Source: Achromobacter dolens
Lineage (GTDB): Bacteria > Pseudomonadota > Gammaproteobacteria > Burkholderiales > Burkholderiaceae_B
Reading direction: 5' to 3'
Assembly (NCBI RefSeq): GCF_902859745.1
Contig: NZ_CADIJW010000010.1
Location: 1 to 64,000, forward strand
DNA: 64,000 bases
Part shown: positions 18,352-27,245 of the stretch, piece after piece
Position numbering within the stretch: the first letter of the stretch is position 1
How the letters are laid out: every line of letters starts with the position of its first letter
Notes under the pieces: model-generated
Told to the model about the DNA's origin: nothing
Seen by the model: only the letters and a program-made list of their open reading frames with translations
Database searches by the model: none
Made by a program: the position numbers and the translations under genes

Positions 18352-19368
18352 TCAGACGCCCGCCGGCGCCGCCGCCAGCGCGGCGCCGCGTTCCGGCGGA
18401 GCATGCCGCTGGCTGCGCCAGGCGTCGTAGATCAGCGCGGGATCGTTCGCGGCCAGCAACGCTGGATCCGACAACATGCGGCGCCAGCGCCGCGCGCCCG
18501 ACTGGCCATTCACCAGTCCCAGCATGGGCCGCGTCATGACCCGTAGCGGCACGCCCTGCGCCACCTGGCGCGCGGCGTATTCCATCATCGCGTCGACCAC
18601 CTGGGCATCGCTGGGCAGGCGCACCGACGGCCACAACTGCAGGGATACTTCGGACAACACCCGGGGCGTGTGCCAGGCCGCGCGGCCCAGCATCACGCCG
18701 TCGAAATCGGCGGCCGCGCGCACCGACTGCGCGGCATCGGCCAGCCCGCCGTTCAGCACGAACACGCAGTCCGGGAAGTCCCGCTTGAGCTGGCTCACCA
18801 CGTCGTAGCGCAGCGGCGGAATCTCGCGATTGTCCTTGGGCGAGAGCCCCTTGAGCACGGCGTTGCGCGCATGAGCGATGAACACCCGGCAGCCGGTGTC
18901 GTAGATCTTGCCGACGAAATCGCGCACGAAGGCGTACGACTCGTCATAGTCCAGCCCCAGGCGGTGCTTGACCGTCACCGGAATGTCGACCGCATCCTGC
19001 ATCGCCTTGATGCAGTCGGCGACCAGGGCGGGCTCGGCCATCAGGCAGGCGCCGAAAGCGCCTTTCTGAACCCGTTCCGAAGGACAGCCGCAGTTCAGGT
19101 TGATTTCATCGTAGCCCCATTGCCGCCCCAACTTGGCCGACTGCGCCAGGGCGTCAGGCTCGCTGCCGCCCAGTTGCAACGCGACCGGATGCTCGGCCTC
19201 GTCGAAGTCCAGGTGACGCGCGACGTTGCCATACAGCAAGGCGCCGGTGGTGATCATTTCGGTGTACAGACGCGCTCGCGGCGCCAGCAGCCGGTGGAAA
19301 TAGCGGCAATGCCGGTCGGTCACATCGATCATCGGGGCGACGCAAAGCCGCCAGTCGGGGGAGTCCAA
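18352..19368 (-). CDS. dusA: tRNA-dihydrouridine(20/20a) synthase
   Basis: FMN/NADPH enzyme reducing U20/U20a in the tRNA D-loop. 338 residues: VAPMIDVTDRHCRYF, EINLNCGCPSERVQKGAFGACLM (catalytic Cys108), and FIAHARNAVLKGLSPKDNR, typical of the DusA subfamily. The start must be TTG at 19368: an in-frame TGA lies two codons upstream, and the first ATG (residue 13) is inside the flavin-binding N terminus. Confidence 0.95.
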   Translation of the reverse strand: MDSPDWRLCVAPMIDVTDRHCRYFHRLLAPRARLYTEMITTGALLYGNVARHLDFDEAEHPVALQLGGSEPDALAQSAKLGRQWGYDEINLNCGCPSERVQKGAFGACLMAEPALVADCIKAMQDAVDIPVTVKHRLGLDYDESYAFVRDFVGKIYDTGCRVFIAHARNAVLKGLSPKDNREIPPLRYDVVSQLKRDFPDCVFVLNGGLADAAQSVRAAADFDGVMLGRAAWHTPRVLSEVSLQLWPSVRLPSDAQVVDAMMEYAARQVAQGVPLRVMTRPMLGLVNGQSGARRWRRMLSDPALLAANDPALIYDAWRSQRHAPPERGAALAAAPAGV

Positions 19369-19553
19369 GAATCACTCGTCAAAACAAGGGGATGCGGTAT
19401 TTTACGGTGCTTGGCGGGATTCTGCCCGGCAAGCTGGCCGACGATAGCGCCGCCCCCGCGGGCCATGTGGTCTAAAATTGCGCCGCCGCCGCGCGCAAGC
19501 GAGCGCCCGCGCCCGTAGCACACGTCCGCCAACTCCCCTCTTCTCGTAGATCA

Positions 19554-20522
19554 ATGGCCGTATTCACCCCCGTATCCGATGACGACGCACGCGCCCTGCT
19601 GGGGCATTTCGACCTGGGTGAGTTCGTCTCGCTGCGGGGGATCACGGCGGGTATCGAGAACACCAATTACTTCCTGTACACCAGCCGCGGCGAATACGTG
19701 CTGACGCTGTTCGAAGTGCTGACGCACGCCCAGTTGCCGTTCTATATCGAACTGATGTACCACCTGGCCAGCCGCGGCATTCCGGTGCCGCAGCCGCAGA
19801 CGCTGCGCAACGGCACCCGCCTGACCACGCTGCACGGCAAGCCCTGCGCGATCGTCACGCGCCTGCCCGGCGGCTACGAACCCGCCCCGGGCGTCGCCCA
19901 TTGCGCCCTGGCCGGGGCCACCCTGGCCCGTGCCCACCTGGCGGCGCGGGACTTCCCGATCCAGCAGCCCAACCTGCGCGGCCTGTCCTGGTGGACCGAG
20001 ACGGCACCCAAGGTTCTGCCATTCCTCGAAGCCGGCCAGGCGAAGTTGCTGCAGTCCGAGCTGGCCGCGCAACAGGCCGCGGCCGCCAGTCCCGCGTGGC
20101 AGGCACTGCCCGCCGGTCCCGCGCACTGCGACCTATTCCGCGACAACGTGCTGTTTGCCGGCACCTTCGAGGATCCGCTCATGGGCGGCATCATCGACTT
20201 CTACTTCGCCGGCTGCGACACCTGGCTGTTCGACGTCGCGGTCGGGGTGAACGACTGGTGCATCGAACGCGATACGGGTGAATTTATCCCCGAACTGGTC
20301 GAATCCTGGCTCGATGCCTATGCCAGCGTGCGCCCGTTCACGGACGCCGAGCGCCAGGCATGGCCGCTGATGCTGCGTGGCGCCGCCCTGCGCTTCTGGC
20401 TGTCGCGCCTGTACGACTTTTTCCTGCCGCGCCCGGCCCAGACGCTCAAGCCGCACGACCCCCGCCATTTCGAAAGAGTGTTGCAAGAGCGCCACCGCCC
20501 CGGCCTGCCGGTATTGCCGTAA
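19554..20522 (+). CDS. thrB: Homoserine kinase (aminoglycoside-phosphotransferase fold)
   Basis: Phosphorylates homoserine in threonine biosynthesis. 322 residues of the ThrB class with a protein-kinase-like fold: N-terminal MAVFTPVSDDDARALL, GIENTNYFLYT, catalytic loop HCDLFRDNVLF and metal-binding DFYFAGCD. This is distinct from the GHMP-kinase ThrB of enterics. ATG at 19554. The 185-bp gap upstream of it (shared with dusA) carries two related GCGCCGCC-rich segments near 19453 and 19483 and a TAAAAT -10-like hexamer, but no clear -35. Confidence 0.95.
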   Translation: MAVFTPVSDDDARALLGHFDLGEFVSLRGITAGIENTNYFLYTSRGEYVLTLFEVLTHAQLPFYIELMYHLASRGIPVPQPQTLRNGTRLTTLHGKPCAIVTRLPGGYEPAPGVAHCALAGATLARAHLAARDFPIQQPNLRGLSWWTETAPKVLPFLEAGQAKLLQSELAAQQAAAASPAWQALPAGPAHCDLFRDNVLFAGTFEDPLMGGIIDFYFAGCDTWLFDVAVGVNDWCIERDTGEFIPELVESWLDAYASVRPFTDAERQAWPLMLRGAALRFWLSRLYDFFLPRPAQTLKPHDPRHFERVLQERHRPGLPVLP

Positions 20523-20587
20523 TCGTTATGCCCCCCATAATTGGGGGTAGCACGTCCCTTATTGAGAGATCACTTCCCAAGAGAGCC

Positions 20588-21391
20588 ATGCAAGCAGCAT
20601 TCCTACCCGCGTCTTCCGGCTGGCAATGGGTTCGAGACGGCTTCCGTCTGTTCCGCAAGCAACCCCTGGCCATGTACACCTGGGCGCTGGTCAACAGTCT
20701 CCTGGTCATTTTTGCCTTCGCGGCGCAGATCGTCGGTCCGATCCTGTTCATTGCCCTCATGCCGTCGGTCACGCTGATGAGCCTGGCGGCCTGCAAACAC
20801 GTCGAGGCAGACCGCGTCATGCTGCCCTCGATGTGGGCCAAGCCGCTCAAGCAGCCGGGAGTGTTCCGCAAGCTGTTCCTGATGGGCCTGCTGTACGCGG
20901 CCGTCAGCCTGGCGGCCGGGCTCGCCACCTTCCTGCCGTTCTCGGCCGCCTTTTCGGAAGGCATGCGCATCGCGTCCATCGAAAACAGCATGGAACCCGT
21001 CCTGATGGCCTTGCGCGCCCCGCTCATCGTTTTCACGATTCTCTACATCGTGATCGCGGCGCTTTTCTGGTATGCGCCGGTACTGGTCGCCTGGCACGGC
21101 TTGCGACTGACGCAGGCGCTGTTCTTTTCCGGCATCGCCTGCTGGCGCAACAAGTGGGCCTTCCTGGTTTATGCCGCCACCTGGGTCCTGATCGCCCTGT
21201 TCCTGGACCTGTGCTCCGGGCTGCTGGTCGCCCTCGGCCTGTCGCCACAATTGGCCGGCACGCTGCAGATTCCCTTCACGATCGCCGCGGCAGGCGTGTT
21301 CTATTGCAGCTTCTACCCGTCGTATACCTCCGTGTTCGGCATCAACAGTCCCAGCCCGAATCTCGACAACGGCCACGGCGCCCAGGCATAA
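20588..21391 (+). CDS. BPSS1780-type polytopic membrane protein
   Basis: 267 residues with about six hydrophobic helices (e.g. LVNSLLVIFAFAAQIVGPI, LMGLLYAAVSLAAGLATFL, LIVFTILYIVIAALFWY). It resembles the Burkholderia BPSS1780 family; function unknown. ATG at 20588 preceded by a GAGAG. It follows thrB by 65 bp, with a small CCCCC/GGGGG hairpin between (20530-20548). Unusually, a minus-strand reading frame with a DUF192 domain is open through almost this whole gene. Confidence 0.8.
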   Translation: MQAAFLPASSGWQWVRDGFRLFRKQPLAMYTWALVNSLLVIFAFAAQIVGPILFIALMPSVTLMSLAACKHVEADRVMLPSMWAKPLKQPGVFRKLFLMGLLYAAVSLAAGLATFLPFSAAFSEGMRIASIENSMEPVLMALRAPLIVFTILYIVIAALFWYAPVLVAWHGLRLTQALFFSGIACWRNKWAFLVYAATWVLIALFLDLCSGLLVALGLSPQLAGTLQIPFTIAAAGVFYCSFYPSYTSVFGINSPSPNLDNGHGAQA

Positions 21392-21631
21392 CGCCACCCG
21401 GCAGGGCGCCAGCGCCCTGCACACCTTCACCACCCGCCGATCGCGCGCCACGAACACCACGTCGATGGGATGGCGCATGCCAAAGGTATGCACCGCCCGG
21501 CAAGGCGCCAGCAACAGGCCTGAACGCGGCCCCGGGGGCCGGCGCCCCAGCAATCCGCGCATCCGGCCTGGCCAGCTCCCGACCCGCAGCAGCCGCAACC
21601 GTGCCCGGGGCCACGGCAGGCGGGCGCTCAC
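20603..21631 (-). CDS. DUF192-domain protein with an unusually long antisense C-terminal reading frame
   Basis: Residues 1 to about 95 are DUF192-like: MRGLLGRRPPGPRSGLLLAP, AVHTFGMRHPIDVVFVAR and VVEIRAG. GTG at 21631 overlaps the tadC stop (GTGA) with AGGGGA upstream, so it belongs to the Tad operon. After the conserved part (about base 21350) the frame stays open to 20603, antisense to the membrane-protein gene, adding about 245 Gln/Arg-rich residues that look like non-protein sequence. A TGA in the -1 frame at about 21342 would end the protein where DUF192 proteins normally end. Either the 3' end is frameshifted or the tail is real. The domain is well supported, the 3' boundary is not. 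Confidence 0.5.
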   Translation of the reverse strand: MSARLPWPRARLRLLRVGSWPGRMRGLLGRRPPGPRSGLLLAPCRAVHTFGMRHPIDVVFVARDRRVVKVCRALAPCRVALCLGAVAVVEIRAGTVDAEHGGIRRVEAAIEHACRGDREGNLQRAGQLWRQAEGDQQPGAQVQEQGDQDPGGGINQEGPLVAPAGDAGKEQRLRQSQAVPGDQYRRIPEKRRDHDVENRENDERGAQGHQDGFHAVFDGRDAHAFRKGGRERQEGGEPGRQADGRVQQAHQEQLAEHSRLLERLGPHRGQHDAVCLDVFAGRQAHQRDRRHEGNEQDRTDDLRREGKNDQETVDQRPGVHGQGLLAEQTEAVSNPLPAGRRG

Positions 21632-22533
21632 CAGGTCCCCTGCAGCAATCGCGCGGCGATGGGAAACGCCAGCACGATGAACGTGCACGGAAAGATGCAG
21701 CCTATCAACGGCAACAGCATCTTCACCGGCGCCTGCAGCGCCAGTTGCTCGGCGCGCCACTGGCGCTCGCTGCGGCATTGCCTGCTCTGCGCCCGCAATA
21801 CCGGCCCCAGGCTGATACCGAGTGCATCCGCCTGGGCCAGGGCCGCGGTCCACTGGCGTACCAGCGGAATGCCGCAGCGATCCGCCATGGCCTGCAGCGC
21901 AACGGCCCGGGACACGCCGGCGCGCATGTCCGCCAGCGCCTCGCCCAGGACGTCGCGCAACGGCCCGCGGGGACCGTTCGTGACGGCCATTTGCAAGGCG
22001 CCATGCGTGCTCAGGCCGGCCTCGACGCACAAGACCATCAGTTCGAGGACGAACGGCAAACCCTGTTCGATCCGGCGCTGGCGTTCCCGTATCCGGCCTC
22101 GGAGCCATATTGCCGGCTGCACGCCCGCCATGAGCGCGCCGGCGACGGCCCCCGCGATGTAGTAGCCAATGGCCCCTGAATCCCTCGGCGACGCTCCGGC
22201 CAACATGCCACTGCCTCGCAACCCCAACATCGCCAGGCCCGCGAGCGCGGTCCCCGCCATTGCGGCCGCCAGACTCAGCGCCATGATGTGCTCGCCGTGC
22301 ACGGTCGCAGGCAGCCCCGCCCGGGCGGCCATCGCGGCCAGGCGTGTCCGCCAGGCTCGCGGACAAAACCGCCCCACCGCTGGCGCCGTCCACGCGAGCC
22401 CGGGCCAGGCCAGACGCCACCACTCCGGCAAATTGGCGACGACCGGCATGCCGCGTCCGCTGGAGCGCAAAACCCGCCACGCGCATAGCGCCCCGCCCAG
22501 CGCCAGGGCAACCATGTCCAGATATCGCCACAT
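21628..22533 (-). CDS. tadC: Tad pilus inner-membrane platform protein TadC
   Basis: 301 residues, type II secretion F domain in the C-terminal half (GLPFVLELMVLCVEAGLSTH, GEALADMRAGVSRAVALQAM, RCGIPLVRQWTAALAQAD), three to four transmembrane helices. With TadB it forms the platform on which the TadA ATPase acts. ATG at 22533 is preferred over the adjacent GTG because GGG lies 5 nt upstream. It is 12 bp after tadB, and its stop overlaps the DUF192 start. Confidence 0.9.
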   Translation of the reverse strand: MWRYLDMVALALGGALCAWRVLRSSGRGMPVVANLPEWWRLAWPGLAWTAPAVGRFCPRAWRTRLAAMAARAGLPATVHGEHIMALSLAAAMAGTALAGLAMLGLRGSGMLAGASPRDSGAIGYYIAGAVAGALMAGVQPAIWLRGRIRERQRRIEQGLPFVLELMVLCVEAGLSTHGALQMAVTNGPRGPLRDVLGEALADMRAGVSRAVALQAMADRCGIPLVRQWTAALAQADALGISLGPVLRAQSRQCRSERQWRAEQLALQAPVKMLLPLIGCIFPCTFIVLAFPIAARLLQGTW

Positions 22534-22545
22534 CACTACCCTCTC

Positions 22546-23391
22546 TTAAAAATCGATCCGAACGATCCGCCGGATCAGCAGGACGCCCGCGGCTTCCAGC
22601 GTCGCCAGCAGGGCGAGCACCATCCAGCCTTGTCTCGTATGCCAGAGCAACGCCATGCTGTCCGGCTCCAAGCGGTCCAGCACCGCGAGCAGCAACACCG
22701 GCAAACCGCCGACGATCCAGGCCTGCATGCGGCCCTGCGAAGTCAGGGCCCGCACTTTCGCTTGCCACTGCAATCCCGCCCGCACCGCCTGCGCGATACC
22801 GTCGAGCGCCTCGGCCAGATCGCCGCCGGATTGCGCGGCGACACGCATTGCCACCACCACGAGTGTGGTCGAATCAGCCGCCATCCGCGTGTTCAGATGC
22901 GCCAGCGCCTCGTCCCAAGGCACGCCCAGCCGCTGCTCGCGCAGCACCAGCGCAAACTCCTGCGCCAGCGGCGCATCGCCTTGAGCCACCACCTGCCGCA
23001 ACGCGGGCGTCAAGGCGATGCCGGCGCGCAGGGCCGAGGCCAGCATCAGCAAGGCCATCGGCAGTTGCTGTTCGAAGCGCCGGATACGCCGTCGTCGCCA
23101 GGCGTCCATCAACACGCGCGGCGCCCGCAGGACCAAAGCTGCCGCCAATAACGTGCCTCCGGCGCTGGAGGTGACGATGAAGGCCACCGCCGCCACGAGG
23201 ACCGACAGCGCCATCGCGCCCGTCCATAGCCATGCCGGGTCGACAAACAGGAACAACTCGCCGAGGCGCCCTTGCGCCTCGTGCGTGTAATGCTCGCGCC
23301 AGCGCCGCAATACCGGTGCGAGCCAGCACTGCACGCTCCAGGCCAATGCCGTGCCGCACACCGTCGCCGCCAGAGCGGCGAGCCAGATCAC
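22546..23391 (-). CDS. tadB: Tad pilus inner-membrane platform protein TadB
   Basis: 281 residues with N-terminal helices and a type II secretion F domain (FEQQLPMALLMLASALRAGI, ALAHLNTRMAADSTTLVVVAM, AQSGGDLAEALDGIAQAVRA). The GTG at 23391 overlaps the tadA stop as GTGA, matching the 4-bp overlaps throughout this operon; a TTG six codons upstream is possible but less likely. Confidence 0.9.
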   Translation of the reverse strand: MIWLAALAATVCGTALAWSVQCWLAPVLRRWREHYTHEAQGRLGELFLFVDPAWLWTGAMALSVLVAAVAFIVTSSAGGTLLAAALVLRAPRVLMDAWRRRRIRRFEQQLPMALLMLASALRAGIALTPALRQVVAQGDAPLAQEFALVLREQRLGVPWDEALAHLNTRMAADSTTLVVVAMRVAAQSGGDLAEALDGIAQAVRAGLQWQAKVRALTSQGRMQAWIVGGLPVLLLAVLDRLEPDSMALLWHTRQGWMVLALLATLEAAGVLLIRRIVRIDF

Positions 23392-25049
23392 GACGAACGC
23401 GCCGCGCAAACGGCGTCCGCGGCCCCCCCGTCAACGGCGAACCAGGAAACATCCAGGCCGTGGCCCGCCTCCTGCCATGCCTGCGCGAAGCTGGGCACGA
23501 CCCCGCATCCGGTGAACCCGCCATGACGCTCATGCCGGAACAGTTCCTGCAACTGGATGCGCCCGCTCTCCATACCGGTGACTTCGGCGACGGACACCAC
23601 CACGCGCCGCCCGTCGGACAATCGCGCCTGCTGCACGATGATGTCGATGCTGGCCGCGATGTGCTCACGCACGACGGCCAGTGGCAGATCCAGCCCTGCC
23701 ATCAGCACCATCGACTCCAGGCGAGCCAGCGCATCCCTGGTGGAATTGGCGTGCAAAGTGGTCAAGGAGCCTTCGTGCCCGGTATTCATGGCCGTCAACA
23801 TGTCGAAGGCCTCGGCGCCGCGGCACTCCCCGACCACGATCCTGTCCGGCCGCATGCGCAGCGCATTGCGCACCAGTTCGCGGATATCTATGCGCCCGCG
23901 CCCCTCCTGATTGGATGGCCTGGCCTCGAGCGACACCAGATGTTCATGGCTCAACCGTAGTTCCGCCGCGTCCTCGATGGTGACGATGCGCTCGCCTTCC
24001 GGGATTTCGTTGGACAGAACGTTCAGCAGCGTCGTCTTGCCCGCTCCCGTTCCGCCTGAGACCAGCAGGTTCTTGCGCAGGCGTACGCATCCGGTAAGGA
24101 ATTGCGCCATGGCCTCGCTGAGCGTGCCAGCCGCCAACAGGTCCGCCATCTCCGGCCGGCGCTTCGGGAATTTGCGGATGGTCAGGCTCGCGCCTTTCAA
24201 TGCAACCGGGGGAATGATGGCGTGCACCCGGGATCCGTCGGGCAACCGCGCGTCCACCATGGGCGAGCTTTCGTCGATGCGGCGCCCCAACGGAGTAACG
24301 ATGCGCTCGATGACCCGGCGCACCGACTGTTCGCCGGTGAAGGCTGCGGCATGGCGCCACAGCCGGCCATCGCGCTCGACGTAGATTTCGTCATGCCGAT
24401 TGACCATGATCTCGGTGACATCCGGCGCCGCCAACAATGGTTCCAACGGCCCCAGCCCGACCGCTTCGTCCAGTACCTCGCGGCACAGGGCCTCCCGGTC
24501 GATGGCCAGCGGCAATCCGGCATCCTCGGCCACGATCAGCGTCAACAGGCGCGTGGCTTCGGCGCGCAGCGAGGCGTCGCTCATACCCGCCACATCGCGC
24601 CGGCGAAGGTCCAGCGCGCCCAGCAGCGCGGCGTGCAGCCGGCGGCGCCATTGCAGGGAGGGCGACGACGGGACAAGCAGGCGTATCGCTGCTGCCCCCC
24701 GCACGGGGGGTGACGGCGGAGGTGACGCCGCAGGCACTGCCGCGTTGCGCTCGTCGTCGTGCGTGACGGGCGCCACCTTCAAGCGGCAGGGACCGATCAG
24801 GATCTCGTCGCCCGCCCCCACAGGCACATGGCTCGCCACGCGCAGGCCGTTGACGAAGGTGCCGCCAAGCGCACCGAGATCCTCGAGCACGACCACCGAC
24901 GCTTCGCGCCGCAGCCGCGCATGCTGGCGGCCTACGCGCCAATTGGCAATGCGCAGGTCGCAGTGGACGCCGCGGCCGATCAGCACGGGCGCCGCAGCCA
25001 CGATTCGTCGCGTGGCCGCGTCATCAACAGTCATCTGGATTTCAAGCAT
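23388..25049 (-). CDS. tadA: FHA-domain Tad pilus assembly ATPase (TadA/CpaF)
   Basis: 553 residues. The C-terminal 370 are a CpaF-type secretion ATPase: Walker A SGGTGAGKTT (331-340), Walker B-type RPDRIVVGECRG, the His box TLHANST. Residues about 20-92 form a forkhead-associated domain: GR at 25-26, VGRQHARL (39-46), LGGTFVNGLRV (61-71), with GR...R..H and N residues that usually bind phosphothreonine. A Pro/Ala linker (about 95-130) joins the two. It powers pilus assembly at the inner membrane. ATG at 25049 has AGGAG seven bases upstream, the only non-overlapping start in the first part of the operon. Confidence 0.93.
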   Translation of the reverse strand: MLEIQMTVDDAATRRIVAAAPVLIGRGVHCDLRIANWRVGRQHARLRREASVVVLEDLGALGGTFVNGLRVASHVPVGAGDEILIGPCRLKVAPVTHDDERNAAVPAASPPPSPPVRGAAAIRLLVPSSPSLQWRRRLHAALLGALDLRRRDVAGMSDASLRAEATRLLTLIVAEDAGLPLAIDREALCREVLDEAVGLGPLEPLLAAPDVTEIMVNRHDEIYVERDGRLWRHAAAFTGEQSVRRVIERIVTPLGRRIDESSPMVDARLPDGSRVHAIIPPVALKGASLTIRKFPKRRPEMADLLAAGTLSEAMAQFLTGCVRLRKNLLVSGGTGAGKTTLLNVLSNEIPEGERIVTIEDAAELRLSHEHLVSLEARPSNQEGRGRIDIRELVRNALRMRPDRIVVGECRGAEAFDMLTAMNTGHEGSLTTLHANSTRDALARLESMVLMAGLDLPLAVVREHIAASIDIIVQQARLSDGRRVVVSVAEVTGMESGRIQLQELFRHERHGGFTGCGVVPSFAQAWQEAGHGLDVSWFAVDGGAADAVCAARSS

Positions 25050-25053
25050 GGTG

Positions 25054-26415
25054 CTACTCCTGGTTGGCCGGCGCGGGCTTCGGCTCGTCATCGTCCCACT
25101 GCGACCCCGCCCCGGCGCGGGTGTTCCAGCCCGCGGTCGCGCGCGACGCGGTTCCCAACCGGGACGGTTGCGGAAATGCGGCGTCAACCAGCGCGTGCGC
25201 ACGCCGCACCCGATCCGCCATGGCGGGCTCGTCGCGCGACACGATCCGCGGGGTTACAAAAATCGCCAGCTCGGTCTCGCGCAGTTGGTAACGCCGCGAC
25301 GAGAACAGCGCGCCCAGAATCGGGATGTCTCTCAAGCCGGGAATGCCACTGGCATCGTCAGCGCGCTCGCGCGACAGGAAGCCGCCGATGACCAGCGTGT
25401 CGCCGGAGCGCACGTTGAATTCGGTGGAAGCCCGGCGTGTCCGCAGCGCCGGCCCGCCCGCGGCGGTCAGCGCCATGTCGACGGAACTGGCCTCGACCTC
25501 GATCAGCGAGCGAATGACGCCATTGCGATCGATGCGCGGCGTGATCCGCAAAGATACGCCGTAGGGTTTGAACAGCGTCGTCGGATTGCCGCGCGAGTCG
25601 GTCGAGACATAAGGCACCTCGCCACCCGCCAGGAACGTTGCGCTGGCGCCGCTGCGAGCCAACAGTTGCGGCTGCGCCAGCATGACGGCCTCGCCGCTCT
25701 GGGCCAGCGCGGCAATACGGGCCGACAACAGCGCATTGACGCCGAAGTAGCCTGCGGCGGATGACAACGGCGCCGGCGCTTGGACCACCTGCTCGCCGGG
25801 CCGCGCCATGCGGCCAAGCGACCCGGCATCCCATGCCAGCGCGGCGTTCAGGCCACCCTGCGTCGTGCCGTCCCAGCGGACCCCGAGCTCGCGCAACCTC
25901 GACGAGGGGATCTCCACTACCTGCACGTCCAGCAGCACCATGCTGTCCCACCCCACCTGGCCCGTGAAATCGACGACCTCGGGATAGCGCTGCGCCAACG
26001 CGGCGATACGGTCACGGTCGTCATCGGACAGGTCATCCCCCTCGATCACGATGCGTCCGCCCACCACCGAACTGCGGGCCCTGGGAATGCGCGACAACAG
26101 GGATTCGATTTCCGCCCGCAACCGCGGAGCCCCCGCCGGCACCACTTCGACCGCGTAGGTCTTGACGCCGCCGTCGGCCCACACCTGGACCGACGACATA
26201 CCTTCGGCGCGTGCGAAAACCACAACCTCGCGACCCGCGGTGGCGACGGCGCTGAGCACCTCGCCATTGCCGATGGCCACCTGGGTCACGCCGGGCGCCG
26301 CCAACACGCGGCTTTCCCCGACTTGCATGTCGAGCGCCTGCCCGGCGGACCATGCGGGAAATACGACTGTCCACAGGCACACTGCGGACAGCGCCGCGAT
26401 CATTCCGACGTTCAT
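25054..26415 (-). CDS. cpaC: Tad pilus secretin (CpaC/RcpA)
   Basis: 453 residues. Signal peptide about 1-24 (VCLWTVVFPAWSAG), N-terminal pilus-and-septum domain (about 25-100: VAIGNGEVLSAVA), BON-like region, then the secretin core: VLLDVQVVEIPSSRLRELGV, EVPYVSTDSRGNPTTLFKPYG, SGDTLVIGGFLSRERADD, GLRDIPILGALFSSR. It forms the outer-membrane channel. The ATG at 26415 overlaps the cpaB stop (ATGA). Confidence 0.93.
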   Translation of the reverse strand: MNVGMIAALSAVCLWTVVFPAWSAGQALDMQVGESRVLAAPGVTQVAIGNGEVLSAVATAGREVVVFARAEGMSSVQVWADGGVKTYAVEVVPAGAPRLRAEIESLLSRIPRARSSVVGGRIVIEGDDLSDDDRDRIAALAQRYPEVVDFTGQVGWDSMVLLDVQVVEIPSSRLRELGVRWDGTTQGGLNAALAWDAGSLGRMARPGEQVVQAPAPLSSAAGYFGVNALLSARIAALAQSGEAVMLAQPQLLARSGASATFLAGGEVPYVSTDSRGNPTTLFKPYGVSLRITPRIDRNGVIRSLIEVEASSVDMALTAAGGPALRTRRASTEFNVRSGDTLVIGGFLSRERADDASGIPGLRDIPILGALFSSRRYQLRETELAIFVTPRIVSRDEPAMADRVRRAHALVDAAFPQPSRLGTASRATAGWNTRAGAGSQWDDDEPKPAPANQE

Positions 26416-27245
26416 GGAAATTCCGATTCAAGGTCCGTTGACGAGACGATCGCTGCATCCGCCCCTTCGCCCAGGCGATCGCCATACAGGATGACCACCC
26501 GCGGCGCCGGCCGGGACTTGCGACCGCCATCCAGCAGCGACATCAATTCAGATGGCGGCATGGCCTCGCTGGCCACGGCATCGGCCGCGTTCCGCAACAC
26601 GGCGGTCAACGTGCCAGCCTGTCTGGCCATGAGGTAGCTGGCGATCTGATCCGCCGATGCCGCCAACGTGATCGGAGGGTTTGCATCGACCGCGGAGGCA
26701 TCGGTCGCGGCCAGCACCCGCACGCCTCGCAACACGGGCACGACCGCGCCCGGGCCGCGGCGCGGCAGCGTCAGATATACATCGATGGCGTCTCCGGCCC
26801 GCAACGTCGCGGCCAGGCTTCCGAGATCGGCGGCCTGCGCCACGAAGGCGCGCTGGCCCGCCTCGAGCCGCGACGCCAACGATGGCTTGACCAGGGAATC
26901 CGCAGCGGCGAGGCAGCCATTGAGCACCAGTTCGCCGCCAGTGAGCGCTCCCGCCAGCCGCATTCCCAGCACGCTGTCGATGGCGCCAGGCTCGAGGCTG
27001 CTCGCCGGCGCCCACTGCCCCGGAATGTCACGCACAGCGAGATGCCGCTCCTCCAGCACCGTGCCGGCTGCCAGATCGTGCGCGGCGACCAGGCGACTGA
27101 CCAGCGGAACACGTCCCGCTGCTTCCAGGTCTTCGACACGCTGGCGCACATGTTCACGCACTGCCCAGGCGGACAACAGGCCGGCCGCCAACGCCAGCGC
27201 GAAGATGGCTATCTGGCGCGCACCAGGCACGACTCGGCGGGTCAT
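26412..27245 (-). CDS. cpaB: Tad pilus assembly protein CpaB/RcpC
   Basis: 277 residues. One N-terminal transmembrane helix (QIAIFALALAAGLLSAWAV), then a SAF domain (RLVAAHDLAAGTVLEERHLA, GMRLAGALTGGELVLNG) and a second beta-rich domain (GDAIDVYLTLP). Periplasmic partner of the secretin. ATG 27245 overlaps the stop of the preceding gene (ATGA); the last 4 bp overlap cpaC. Confidence 0.88.
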   Translation of the reverse strand: MTRRVVPGARQIAIFALALAAGLLSAWAVREHVRQRVEDLEAAGRVPLVSRLVAAHDLAAGTVLEERHLAVRDIPGQWAPASSLEPGAIDSVLGMRLAGALTGGELVLNGCLAAADSLVKPSLASRLEAGQRAFVAQAADLGSLAATLRAGDAIDVYLTLPRRGPGAVVPVLRGVRVLAATDASAVDANPPITLAASADQIASYLMARQAGTLTAVLRNAADAVASEAMPPSELMSLLDGGRKSRPAPRVVILYGDRLGEGADAAIVSSTDLESEFP

